Origin: Promethearchaeota archaeon
GTDB taxonomy: Archaea > Asgardarchaeota > Lokiarchaeia > Sigyniarchaeales > SOKP01
DNA length: 35,368 nt
Assembly (NCBI GenBank): GCA_019058425.1
Contig: JAHPYZ010000050.1
Coordinates: forward strand, 1 to 35,368
Direction: 5' to 3'
Shown: positions 24,165 to 30,684 of the stretch, piece after piece
How positions within the stretch are numbered: the stretch's first letter is position 1
How the letters are laid out: every line of letters begins with the position of its first letter
Notes under the pieces: model-generated
What the model saw: the letters and a program-made list of their open reading frames with translations, nothing else
Database searches by the model: none
Told to the model about the DNA's origin: nothing
Position numbers and translations under genes: made by a program

Positions 24165-24389
24165 ATGCTTATGAATTTACCAGAAGAAGATAAAAAAAAC
24201 TTAATGTTTCAAAATTTTTATGAACTTATTACGGGATATATTGATTGCTATAATCCAAAAAATGAAGAAAAAATATATTTTTTAATAATATTATCTTCTA
24301 ATTTATTAGATCATAATGTAGAATTACTTAATAAATTTACCGATTTATTATATCGTTGTTATAATAAAGAAGAATTAAAAAATATTTAA
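24165..24389 (+). CDS. Hypothetical small helical protein
   Basis: 74 residues from the ATG at 24165 (a second ATG is two codons later; a TTG 14 codons upstream is also open). Acidic and helical with hydrophobic repeats (FYELITGYIDCYNPKNEEKIYFLIILSSNLLDHNVELLNKFTDLLYRC). No clear ribosome site precedes any start, so translation may depend on the upstream gene. It ends 8 bp before the convergent membrane-protein array. Unknown function. Confidence 0.45.
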   Translation: MLMNLPEEDKKNLMFQNFYELITGYIDCYNPKNEEKIYFLIILSSNLLDHNVELLNKFTDLLYRCYNKEELKNI

Positions 24390-24397
24390 AATTAAAT

Positions 24398-24787
24398 TTA
24401 ACAATATTGATCGTTATTCTCTGAAAGACAACAATATCTTTTTCCATTAGGACAAATATAGATACTACCTTCAAAAAGAATGGTTTGAACTACCGAAGCT
24501 ACCATTCCGGCTACTGTTCCTAATACAATATATTTAAATACATGGGAATAATCTTTTTTGATACATCCAATGCCGCTTGAAGCAGCTATTCCACTTACGA
24601 TATAAAGAGCTACTCTTGCTAAATAAGTTATTAAGTTTATTTCTTTTCCACAAAAAACATCTTTAAAAAAATAATGAGAATTACTTTCTCTTTTTAAAAT
24701 AGGAGTTTCTCCCAAAAGAGGTTGAGAAGAAGATTGAATTAAAGAATCATTATTAACAATTTCTTTTCCGTTTACTGCACAAGACAT
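24398..24787 (-). CDS. Two-helix membrane protein, array member 1
   Basis: 129 residues. Cytosolic-looking N-terminus (type A start MSCAVN, then PLLGETPILKRES), a CGKEINLITYLAR motif, hydrophobic helix 1 (~52-75), the short conserved loop KKDYSHV (~78-83), hydrophobic helix 2 (~85-111), and a Cys-rich tail (YICPNGKRYCCLSENNDQYC). There is no signal peptide; the two close helices predict a membrane hairpin. Its helix-1 region is nearly identical to member 2 although its N-terminus is of member 3's type. Fifth in transcription order of a one-promoter array. Function unknown. Confidence 0.8.
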   Translation of the reverse strand: MSCAVNGKEIVNNDSLIQSSSQPLLGETPILKRESNSHYFFKDVFCGKEINLITYLARVALYIVSGIAASSGIGCIKKDYSHVFKYIVLGTVAGMVASVVQTILFEGSIYICPNGKRYCCLSENNDQYC

Positions 24788-24822
24788 TTTTTTCCTTCTT
24801 TATAATTAACATTTCTAATAAT

Positions 24823-25191
24823 TCAACAAGATTGATCATCATTTTCTAAACAACAACAATATTTTTTTGCAGGAGGACAAAGATAGAAAGTAAGTCCACA
24901 AATTATAGTTTGAGCTACAGCTGTTGTCATTCCTGAAATCATCCCAAATCCAATATATTTAGAAATATGAGAAGAATCTTTTTTGATATATGCAATAGCA
25001 CTTGCAATACCGATGCCACTTCCTATATAAAGAGCTACTCTTGCTAAATAAGTTATTAAGTTTACTTCTCTTGCGCAAAAAATATTTTTAAAAAAATTAT
25101 TTTTAGAATTATTTTCCCCTCTCAAAATAGAAGTTTCCTCTAAAATAGGAGAAATATTAATACTTTGTTTTTCGTTTACTGGAAAAGTCAT
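24823..25191 (-). CDS. Two-helix membrane protein, array member 2
   Basis: 122 residues. Type B start (MTFPVNEKQSINISP), then SILRGENNSK, CAREVNLITYLARVALYI, helix 1 (~45-68), loop KKDSSHISK, helix 2 (~78-104) and tail YLCPPAKKYCCCLENDDQSC. It shares LITYLARVALYI exactly with member 1, so their cores are the most recently duplicated or converted pair. AAAAAGGAAAAAAATG leader like its neighbours. Function unknown. Confidence 0.8.
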   Translation of the reverse strand: MTFPVNEKQSINISPILEETSILRGENNSKNNFFKNIFCAREVNLITYLARVALYIGSGIGIASAIAYIKKDSSHISKYIGFGMISGMTTAVAQTIICGLTFYLCPPAKKYCCCLENDDQSC

Positions 25192-25227
25192 TTTTTTCCT
25201 TTTTTTATTATTAATATTTTTAATAAT

Positions 25228-25593
25228 TTAACAACATTGATAGCCCTCTTCTGAAAGACAAGAATATTTTTTTGAAGAACAATAAGCCCAACAATATAGC
25301 TCCCCTATAGTGTAACCTAATGCACCTAAATATCCTATTGCGAATCCATCTACAAGATAGTGAGATATTTGAGAATAATCCTTTATACTACAACAAACAA
25401 CAGCGCCAGTAATTATTCCTACTATCGTCACAAAAACTTGTCGAACTACAATAGTTGTTAATTTTATTTCACGTGGGCACAAAATATTTTCAGGACACTT
25501 ATATTTTGGACGATTTTCTCCTCTTAAAAGAGTAGTTTCTTCAACCACAGGAGAAATATTATCACTTTGTTTTTCATTTACTGCACAAGACAT
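25228..25593 (-). CDS. Two-helix membrane protein, array member 3
   Basis: 121 residues. Type A start (MSCAVNEKQSDNISP), TLLRGENRPKYKC, CPREIKLTTIVVRQ, helix 1 (~45-69), loop IKDYSQISHYL, helix 2 (~80-103) and tail SSKKYSCLSEEGYQCC. Members 1, 2 and 3 share the K-Y-C-L-x-E tail pattern. More Cys within the membrane segments than in members 1 and 2. Function unknown. Confidence 0.8.
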   Translation of the reverse strand: MSCAVNEKQSDNISPVVEETTLLRGENRPKYKCPENILCPREIKLTTIVVRQVFVTIVGIITGAVVCCSIKDYSQISHYLVDGFAIGYLGALGYTIGELYCWAYCSSKKYSCLSEEGYQCC

Positions 25594-25629
25594 TTTTTTT
25601 CCTTTTTTATAATTAACATTTCTAATAAT

Positions 25630-26001
25630 TTAACAACCTTCATCATTATCATCTTCGCAAAGACTATAATAACATCTTTTTGGAGAACAACCAGCAAAAT
25701 AAAATGCCTCTATTCCACTGTGAACTAACATAAATACATCTCCTATTCCTATTCCTGTACAAATATATTGAAATATATGAGAATAATCCTTTTTAACACA
25801 ACTAATAACAGCGCCTATCGTTGCTCCCAATACCGATCCAATAATCATTCTAATTCCATAAATTGTTATATTTGGTTCTGTAACCAAAAAAATATTTTTA
25901 ATACATTTACATTTAGAATGATTTTCTCTTCTTAAAAGAGGAATTTCTTCCCTCACAGGAGAAATATTAATAGATGCTCTTTCACTTACTGGAAAAGTCA
26001 T
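25630..26001 (-). CDS. Two-helix membrane protein, array member 4
   Basis: 123 residues. Type B start (MTFPVSERASINISP), PLLRRENHSKCKC, then TEPNITIYGIRMII replacing the usual Cys-x-x-Glu motif, helix 1 (~46-70), loop KKDYSHIFQYI, helix 2 (~80-103), and tail CSPKRCYYSLCEDDNDEGC. The loop motif KKDYSHI is the best-kept feature of the family. Function unknown. Confidence 0.8.
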   Translation of the reverse strand: MTFPVSERASINISPVREEIPLLRRENHSKCKCIKNIFLVTEPNITIYGIRMIIGSVLGATIGAVISCVKKDYSHIFQYICTGIGIGDVFMLVHSGIEAFYFAGCSPKRCYYSLCEDDNDEGC

Positions 26002-26072
26002 TTTTTTCTTTTTTTATTATTAAATAATTTTAAAATTTACTTTTATAAAATATAATTAACAATTATAATAAT

Positions 26073-26504
26073 TTAACAACAATCTCCTTCATCATTTTCT
26101 GATACACAAAAATATTCTTTTCTTGAAGGATAATAAGTATTTAAAAACCAAGTAAATAAAGATTGAATAACACAAATAGTTGGACCACTACCAAAAATAG
26201 GTAATATAATATAAAGACGATGATGATTTTTATCAGTGATTATTAGAGATGTCACTACACCAATAGATGTTGAAATAACGGAATATAACAGAGCTCTTAA
26301 ACAAATAATACCCCATTTCAATTCTCTTCCACAAAATAAAACTTTAAAAGGACTAGAAGATCTTTCAAGCATTGAGGATGAGTTATCTAAACGCGTATAT
26401 GAGTTATGTAAAAGCATTGAGTCTTCTTTTAAATGATATAAGTTTATTTTTTTTGGCGGAACAACTGGAGGTTGATTCGCTGGTTGATTAATAATGCTTG
26501 CCAT
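26073..26504 (-). CDS. Two-helix membrane protein, array member 5 (divergent, promoter-proximal)
   Basis: 143 residues. The N-terminus differs (Pro-rich NQPANQPPVVPPKK, then Ser/Leu-rich MLLHNSYTRLDNSSSMLERSS), but LFCGRELKWGIICLRALLY, helix 1 (~64-90), a short charged loop (TDKNHHRLY), helix 2 (~97-122) and tail SRKEYFCVSENDEGDCC keep the family plan. It is the first gene after the promoter at 26536-26564 and probably the outgroup of the array. Function unknown. Confidence 0.78.
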   Translation of the reverse strand: MASIINQPANQPPVVPPKKINLYHLKEDSMLLHNSYTRLDNSSSMLERSSSPFKVLFCGRELKWGIICLRALLYSVISTSIGVVTSLIITDKNHHRLYIILPIFGSGPTICVIQSLFTWFLNTYYPSRKEYFCVSENDEGDCC

Positions 26505-26535
26505 TATTTTTTTCCTTATTTTTTAAAAAAAAGTA

Positions 26536-26577
26536 ATTTTATAGAAATCCTTATAAAAATACAATCGTAAAATTGTA
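26536..26577 (-). promoter_or_regulatory. Promoter and palindromic operator of the membrane-protein array
   Basis: Minus strand: TTGTAT (26564-26559), 17-bp spacer, TAAAAT (26541-26536). A dyad TACAAT-N6-ATTGTA (26560-26577) overlaps the -35 box, a likely repressor site. The promoter is about 30 bp before the ATG of member 5. Confidence 0.6.
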
Positions 26578-26625
26578 AATTAATATTGTTAATTCAGAAT
26601 TTTTATAAACGGTTTTAAATACGTT

Positions 26626-27669
26626 TTATTTCTCCTTTTTTATATAAGTTGGGTTGTTAATCGATTTTGTTGCAATCGACGAAATTTGAGCCGTTTCTCG
26701 CAGTTTTAAGCGCATTTTATTAATGATATAGAAAGGTACATAATATTTTTCTTGTAAAACTTTAAAAAACATATCTATTGTTTTTTTATAAAATACATTA
26801 TTATTTTTATCTTTTAAGAATTTTTCATGTATTTCCAAAAAACCTTTATTTATTAATGAAATATCATTAGTTTCCTGTTCGTACCATTTTTTATATATCA
26901 AATGAATTTCTCTTAATTTTTTATCAATAGTTTGTTCTTCATTTGTTTTGAAATGTTGATATGCTTCATTTTTTTCATTGTCTTTTTGATACCATACTAA
27001 AATAGTGTGATAATGAGATTTATATTTTTTTGGCTGCCCTATCGAATTCAAATAATTTTTTAACTTAACAATATAAGCTTCTGTTTTATCTTTTCCTATT
27101 TTTTCTATTAATTTATTTTTTTCTTTTTCTGATAACTCAATTTCTATTTCTCTTTTTTCTTTAAACATTTCTTTTTTTATATATGTGTTATTATTATGTG
27201 GTATAGGTGTGGGGATTTCCCCTAACCCATTTGGGGATTTCCCCAAATGAGAAAAAGAGGAACCTGTTTTTATAAAAAGCTCTTCATTTTCAAAGGCATA
27301 CCAAGAAGTTCTATCAAATTTTGATTTGTTATAATTCCCTATTTTTAAAATTGGTTCAAATAATTTTTTGTCACCCTTTCTGGTCTTTCCATTTATTAAT
27401 TTATATAAAATATCTCTTATTTGATCGGGCGTAAAATAAGGGAAATGATTTGATATTTCTTCTAAAGTTTGATATGTCCATGTATTTCCATCAAAAAAAT
27501 TTTTATTAGCACGTTTATTAATTGTTATCCAATAAATGAAATGTTGAACTACAATTGCTTCAGGAATTCCAATTTTAGCAGCAAGTTCAGGATCAAAAAA
27601 ATGACGGTCATGAGATAAAATAATTTTTTCTTTTTCTTTCTCTTGACTAGTTGCTGTTTTATATGCCAT
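26626..27669 (-). CDS. Replication initiator protein
   Basis: 347 residues from the ATG at 27669, which has AGGAGTG seven bases upstream; an in-frame ATG 17 codons earlier (27720) lacks a ribosome site. Residues ~15-140 read as a winged-helix domain (HFFDPELAAKIGIPEAIVVQHFIYWI...TWTYQTLEEISNHFPYFTPDQIRDILYKLI...WYAFE), typical of phage/plasmid initiators of the DnaD/RepA-like kind. A linker rich in Gly/Pro/Asn follows (HLGKSPNGLGEIPTPIPHNNN), encoded by the GGGGATTTCCCC palindromes, then charged helices (KYKSHYHTILVWYQKDNE) and a basic C-terminus. It presumably binds the palindromes and recruits host replication proteins; no helicase or polymerase is encoded. Assignment by pattern and context. 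Confidence 0.7.
   Translation of the reverse strand: MAYKTATSQEKEKEKIILSHDRHFFDPELAAKIGIPEAIVVQHFIYWITINKRANKNFFDGNTWTYQTLEEISNHFPYFTPDQIRDILYKLINGKTRKGDKKLFEPILKIGNYNKSKFDRTSWYAFENEELFIKTGSSFSHLGKSPNGLGEIPTPIPHNNNTYIKKEMFKEKREIEIELSEKEKNKLIEKIGKDKTEAYIVKLKNYLNSIGQPKKYKSHYHTILVWYQKDNEKNEAYQHFKTNEEQTIDKKLREIHLIYKKWYEQETNDISLINKGFLEIHEKFLKDKNNNVFYKKTIDMFFKVLQEKYYVPFYIINKMRLKLRETAQISSIATKSINNPTYIKKEK
27211..27248. other. Candidate replication origin: paired GGGGATTTCCCC palindromes
   Basis: Two copies of GGGGATTTCCCC (27211-27222, 27233-27244), starts 22 bp apart (about two helical turns). The second extends to ATTTGGGGATTTCCCCAAAT (27229-27248), 9-bp arms around TT. These G/C blocks stand out in very AT-rich DNA. 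The two copies are read in different codon phases, so the DNA and not the protein sequence is conserved. Their place inside the initiator gene mirrors lambda's origin inside O. Confidence 0.65.
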
Positions 27670-27766
27670 AATTACACTCCTGTTTTGTTTTATTTTGATT
27701 ATATGGTGATTGTTTGCCATTTTTCAACTTCTTTGTTTGATGAGCGGCAAATTTTACCTTAGGTAT

Positions 27767-27793
27767 ATACCGGAGCTCTTGGTATTTTTTTTT
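27767..27793 (+). terminator. Plus-strand intrinsic terminator upstream of the initiator gene
   Basis: ATACCGG-AGCTC-TTGGTAT (27767-27785, with two G-U pairs) directly followed by eight T (27786-27793). It is oriented for plus-strand transcripts, although no plus-strand gene lies nearby, which suggests a short antisense RNA over the initiator leader. Confidence 0.55.
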
Positions 27794-27856
27794 ATTTAGA
27801 CTCCTCTTCGCTATGTTAAAAAAAATAACTTTAGCAAGAAGGTAGTAAAAACGTCA

Positions 27857-27900
27857 CCATCTTAATACTTTTTTTTTAAAAAAGATGGAGAATTTTTTTT
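27857..27900 (+). terminator. Second plus-strand hairpin with T run
   Basis: CCATCTT/AAGATGG (27857-27863, 27882-27888), then AGAATTTTTTTT. Weaker than the one at 27767. With 27767-27793 and 27930-27963 it makes the 27670-27944 gap unusually hairpin-rich; no gene is seen in that gap. Confidence 0.35.
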
Positions 27901-27929
27901 AATAAAGATAAAGATATGCCATTCTTAAC

Positions 27930-27963
27930 AAAGATCTTTATAATTTAATAAAGATCTTTTTTT
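27930..27963. terminator. Hairpin spanning the exonuclease stop codon
   Basis: Perfect 12-bp inverted repeat AAAGATCTTTAT/ATAAAGATCTTT (27930-27941, 27948-27959) with the TAA stop of the exonuclease gene inside its 6-nt loop. Seven T follow on the plus side. It may terminate plus-strand RNA or stabilise the minus-strand mRNA end. Confidence 0.55.
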
Positions 27964-28847
27964 ATTATTACAGGATAACTAAAAGATATTTGAGGTTTTC
28001 TATATTTTTCTAATATTTCATCTTTTATTTCATAATCTTTACAAAGTTTTTTATAATCTATTAATCCTTGTTTATTTATTCTTTCAATTTTCACTTTGGC
28101 ATCAGGAATAATACAATTTCCATCGTCTGTTTCTTCCAAAAGTTCTTGTCTAGTTAATTTTTCATGTTCTATACACATTTTTAGATTTTCTTTAGCTCGT
28201 TTCCATTTATTAGCTTTTTCGATTATTGCATCTTCTCTAAGTTCAATAAATTCTTTTATTAAATAAGGAGGAGGAATCATTTTTTCTAAATATTCATAAA
28301 ATTCTTTTTCTTTTTCTAAGAGGGATGCAATATATGATTGATCTCGTTTAACAGAAATGACAATAGGCTCTTTATCTGGCCTAAAAGCCACATAACGGCA
28401 TTCGAATTTTCCACTCGCCAAAAGCTGATGCTGAATTTGATCAAAATAATAAGGAGAAATATATCCTTTAGCCGCTTTATCATAGGTTTTTTCACCACAC
28501 TTAATCTCCAGTATATAATCTTTTTTTTCATTATATGCATCTAATGAAGCAATAATCCAGTTAAATTCTTCATTAATTACTGGTTGTGAAGGTTTATAAA
28601 AAGTAGTATTAAATTTTTTATTAAACCAATTTAAAGCCGAATCTTCCAAGAAATTCCCTTCTTCCATTTTATAATTTAGCTCATTATCTTCTTCAATTAA
28701 GCCAAGTTTTAATTGCCATAGTTTATAAGGAGAATTGCCTTTAAATGAATTTGTTCCATTGATAATAGCTGCATCTGTAGATGTTACGCATTTTTTTCTA
28801 AATTCCCAATATTCATTACTATTTACTACAACATTTGCGAATTTCAT
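27945..28847 (-). CDS. YqaJ-like viral recombinase exonuclease (lambda Exo type)
   Basis: 300 residues. The PD-(D/E)XK nuclease core is visible: WEFRKKCVTSTDAAII (~residues 14-29), the Glu in MEEGNFLEDSALNWF (~61-75), IIASLDAY (~93-100) with the metal-binding Asp, ILEIKCGEK (the E-x-K pair, ~107-115), and FDQIQHQLLASG with the conserved Gln (~129-140). The enzyme degrades one strand from duplex ends, giving tails for the annealing protein two genes upstream. GGAGA site; overlaps the gene before it by 29 bp. C-terminal ~110 residues are helical. Confidence 0.9.
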   Translation of the reverse strand: MKFANVVVNSNEYWEFRKKCVTSTDAAIINGTNSFKGNSPYKLWQLKLGLIEEDNELNYKMEEGNFLEDSALNWFNKKFNTTFYKPSQPVINEEFNWIIASLDAYNEKKDYILEIKCGEKTYDKAAKGYISPYYFDQIQHQLLASGKFECRYVAFRPDKEPIVISVKRDQSYIASLLEKEKEFYEYLEKMIPPPYLIKEFIELREDAIIEKANKWKRAKENLKMCIEHEKLTRQELLEETDDGNCIIPDAKVKIERINKQGLIDYKKLCKDYEIKDEILEKYRKPQISFSYPVIIKKDLY

Positions 28848-29181
28848 AATTTTCTCCGATAAAATATTTATAAATATATTTAGCAGTTTCTATTTGACAA
28901 CTTTTTATTAAGTCTTTTTGTTTTTCTATTTCTTGAAATGAAAAATACTGATAAAAAATATTTTTTTTAATTTTTTCTCCTTTTTCATTAATTTCAGTGT
29001 CCGTCACTATTTTTCCAGGTAAACAAATAAAAAGTTTTTTTTTTCTTTTTTTTACAAGAATTCCTCGAAGATCTATTTTATAATCAATTAAATATAAAGA
29101 AATAGTTCCTATATATTTAATTATATTAGATTTATTATCTTTTATTAATCTTGGATAAAAATCAATTACTTCTACTTTCAT
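28819..29181 (-). CDS. SpoVG-like / unknown recombination-operon protein
   Basis: 120 residues. MKVEVIDFYPRL..NKSNIIKYIGTISLYLIDYKIDLRGILVKKRKKKLFICLPGKIVTD followed by YQYFSF resembles the compact beta fold of SpoVG-like and related phage proteins ('...g..tv.....l.irgi.v....g.~fi.~P.r...'). It lies between the annealing protein and exonuclease, overlapping both (20 and 29 bp), so it is tightly coupled to recombination. DNA binding is plausible; assignment is tentative. Confidence 0.6.
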   Translation of the reverse strand: MKVEVIDFYPRLIKDNKSNIIKYIGTISLYLIDYKIDLRGILVKKRKKKLFICLPGKIVTDTEINEKGEKIKKNIFYQYFSFQEIEKQKDLIKSCQIETAKYIYKYFIGENYEIRKCCSK

Positions 29182-29800
29182 TTTTTATTTCTTTGTTTTT
29201 TTCTACATAATTTCTTATAAATTCTAATATTTTAGGATATTTATCTTTGGTTATTTTAGATAAATCATTAGTTTTTATTGCACGCAATATTTTTGTTTTT
29301 TCCATTAAATCAAGTTTATTTAATTCTTCTTTTAATATATTAATTTCATTATCTTCAATTGTTAAAGAAGGTTTATAATCAATATTATCAGATTCTGGAT
29401 CTTCACCAGTTTCTAACATAAAGTTTTTTAAAAGAGCCATTTTTGTTGCATAAGAAATTGCTTTACCAATTCCTTTATCTTGATTATCTATTCCATATCC
29501 ATATGAAATTATTTCAAACATATCTTGAGGATCATCAACATTTATAAAAGAAACACTAACTTTTACAATAGTTCTATTACCATCTTGTCGACATTCTAAT
29601 ATATTGCTTTTTGTAAAAACTCCATGTTTAACCATGGGCATATGAAGACTTCCAGTTACTTGGTCATGGGTAATAAATTTATAAGGAAGTCCTTTAGCCG
29701 CTTTATCAGTTTTTTGTAAATATTGTACTTCATTCATAATAGCAAGCATTCTTTGATAAATATTTTTTATTTGTTTGTTACTTTCTTCTTTTTTATTCAT
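29162..29800 (-). CDS. erf: ERF-family single-strand annealing protein
   Basis: 212 residues. The ERF signature is clear: IYQRMLAIMNEVQYLQKTDKAAKGLPYKFITHDQVTGSL at the N-terminus, DGNRTIVKVSVSFINVDDP, and SYGYGIDNQDKGIGKAISYATKMALLKNFMLETGEDPESDN (~residues 102-143). The C-terminal ~60 residues are helical and basic. Erf anneals complementary single strands, here with the YqaJ exonuclease; in P22 it also circularises the terminally redundant genome, which fits headful packaging. AAGGAAAATG leader. Confidence 0.9.
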   Translation of the reverse strand: MNKKEESNKQIKNIYQRMLAIMNEVQYLQKTDKAAKGLPYKFITHDQVTGSLHMPMVKHGVFTKSNILECRQDGNRTIVKVSVSFINVDDPQDMFEIISYGYGIDNQDKGIGKAISYATKMALLKNFMLETGEDPESDNIDYKPSLTIEDNEINILKEELNKLDLMEKTKILRAIKTNDLSKITKDKYPKILEFIRNYVEKNKEIKNESRSN

Positions 29801-29812
29801 ACATTTTCCTTT

Positions 29813-30019
29813 TTATTTATATAACCATTTTCCATTTTTTTGTATTATATAATCTTCTAAATTTTTTTTATTTATAGCATATTCACAAAATGAATCTGTT
29901 TTCATAATATCTAACCAAAAATCATAATTATGAATATCTTCATTTTCTTCTTCTTCAAAACTTATAATTTCTACCCATCCATCATTAGGACTTTCTTTTT
30001 CTTCATCTTCATAAAACAT
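29813..30019 (-). CDS. Small acidic early protein
   Basis: 68 residues, strongly acidic in the first half (FYEDEEKESPNDGWVEIISFEEEENEDIHNYDFW), ending IIQKNGKWLYK. First gene of the early operon with a good AAAGGAG site and the divergent promoter directly upstream. Early acidic phage proteins often interact with host enzymes or mimic DNA, but nothing in the sequence proves that here. Confidence 0.6.
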   Translation of the reverse strand: MFYEDEEKESPNDGWVEIISFEEEENEDIHNYDFWLDIMKTDSFCEYAINKKNLEDYIIQKNGKWLYK

Positions 30020-30039
30020 TTTTATTCTCCTTTTTATGA

Positions 30040-30090
30040 TTGTAATTTTTATTTGATTTAAATATAATACAACTCTTGATTTAAATGCAA
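30040..30090. promoter_or_regulatory. Divergent early promoters sharing a -10 region, with 11-bp direct repeats
   Basis: Plus promoter: TTGTAA (30040-30045), 17 bp, TATAAT (30063-30068). Minus promoter: TTGCAT (30090-30085), 17-18 bp, TTATAT/TATATT (30067-30061). TTGATTTAAAT occurs at 30053-30063 and 30076-30086, 23 bp apart, overlapping the shared -10 and the minus -35. A natural binding region for the HTH protein encoded next to it. Confidence 0.7.
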
Positions 30091-30120
30091 GAATAACCCC
30101 GCAAAAAAAGCAATAAAATT

Positions 30121-30354
30121 ATGAATTTAAAAGAATGGTTTAAAAAAAGTGGAATGCCCAAAGCTGAATTTGCTAGAAGAGTTGGCATAAATCAAGCAAC
30201 AGTATATCGTTGGCTTGATGGGGAAGCATTCCCTACTAGTAATAAAATTTTGAAAATATTTGAAATAACTAATAAAGAAGTAAAATATTTTCTTTATAAA
30301 GAAAGAGTATTGAAAATTGAAGAAATTACTCATGAAAAAAATTTTAAAGCATAA
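30121..30354 (+). CDS. Cro/CI-like helix-turn-helix repressor
   Basis: 77 residues. MNLKEWFKKSGMPKAEFARRVGINQATVYRWLDGEAFPTSNKILKIFEIT is a compact Cro/C1-type HTH; recognition helix around NQATVYRWL (~residues 25-33). There is no peptidase or inducer domain, so it is Cro-like in size. No clear ribosome site precedes the ATG. It diverges from the recombination/replication operon and probably controls the shared promoter region. The 3' end overlaps the DUF1064 gene by 23 bp. Confidence 0.85.
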   Translation: MNLKEWFKKSGMPKAEFARRVGINQATVYRWLDGEAFPTSNKILKIFEITNKEVKYFLYKERVLKIEEITHEKNFKA

Positions 30355-30643
30355 ATTTAATGCAAAACCTCAAAAAATAGATGAATTTTATTTTGATTCT
30401 AAAAAAGAAGCCGAGTATTTTGGTAAATTAAAAATTTTACAAAAAGCAAATGAGATTTTATTTTTTTTAAGACAAGTTCCACTAGATTTACCTGGTGGAA
30501 TTAAATATAAAGTAGATTTTGTTGAATTTCATACAGATGGCTCAATTCATTTTGTAGATATTAAAGGATTTATGACACCTTTAGCAAAAAATAAAATTAA
30601 ACAAGTTGAAAATTTATATCCAATAAAAATAGAAATAAAATAA
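30332..30643 (+). CDS. DUF1064-like nuclease (putative junction resolvase)
   Basis: 103 residues from the ATG at 30332 (an in-frame TTG five codons earlier is a poorer start). Pattern: HKFNAKPQKIDEFYFDSKKEAEYFGKLKILQKANEI (Glu in SKKEA), then YKVDFVEFHTDGSIHFVDIKGFMT with the D...D-x-K metal-binding residues. These are hallmarks of the DUF1064 PD-(D/E)XK phage nucleases, thought to cut branched DNA. It complements Erf and the YqaJ exonuclease from the opposite strand and is translated with the repressor. Confidence 0.8.
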   Translation: MKKILKHKFNAKPQKIDEFYFDSKKEAEYFGKLKILQKANEILFFLRQVPLDLPGGIKYKVDFVEFHTDGSIHFVDIKGFMTPLAKNKIKQVENLYPIKIEIK

Positions 30644-30684
30644 AAAACTTTATCTTATTTCTATAAAAATTACTATATTTTTAC

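Noticed and set aside
26236..26436. Plus-strand frame of 66 codons opposite array member 5
   Set aside because: Lies wholly antisense to a family member whose protein pattern is conserved; no supporting start signals.
27670..27720. Upstream ATG (27720) as the initiator start
   Set aside because: It lacks a ribosome site, while the ATG at 27669 has AGGAGTG at the right distance and begins the conserved-looking part.
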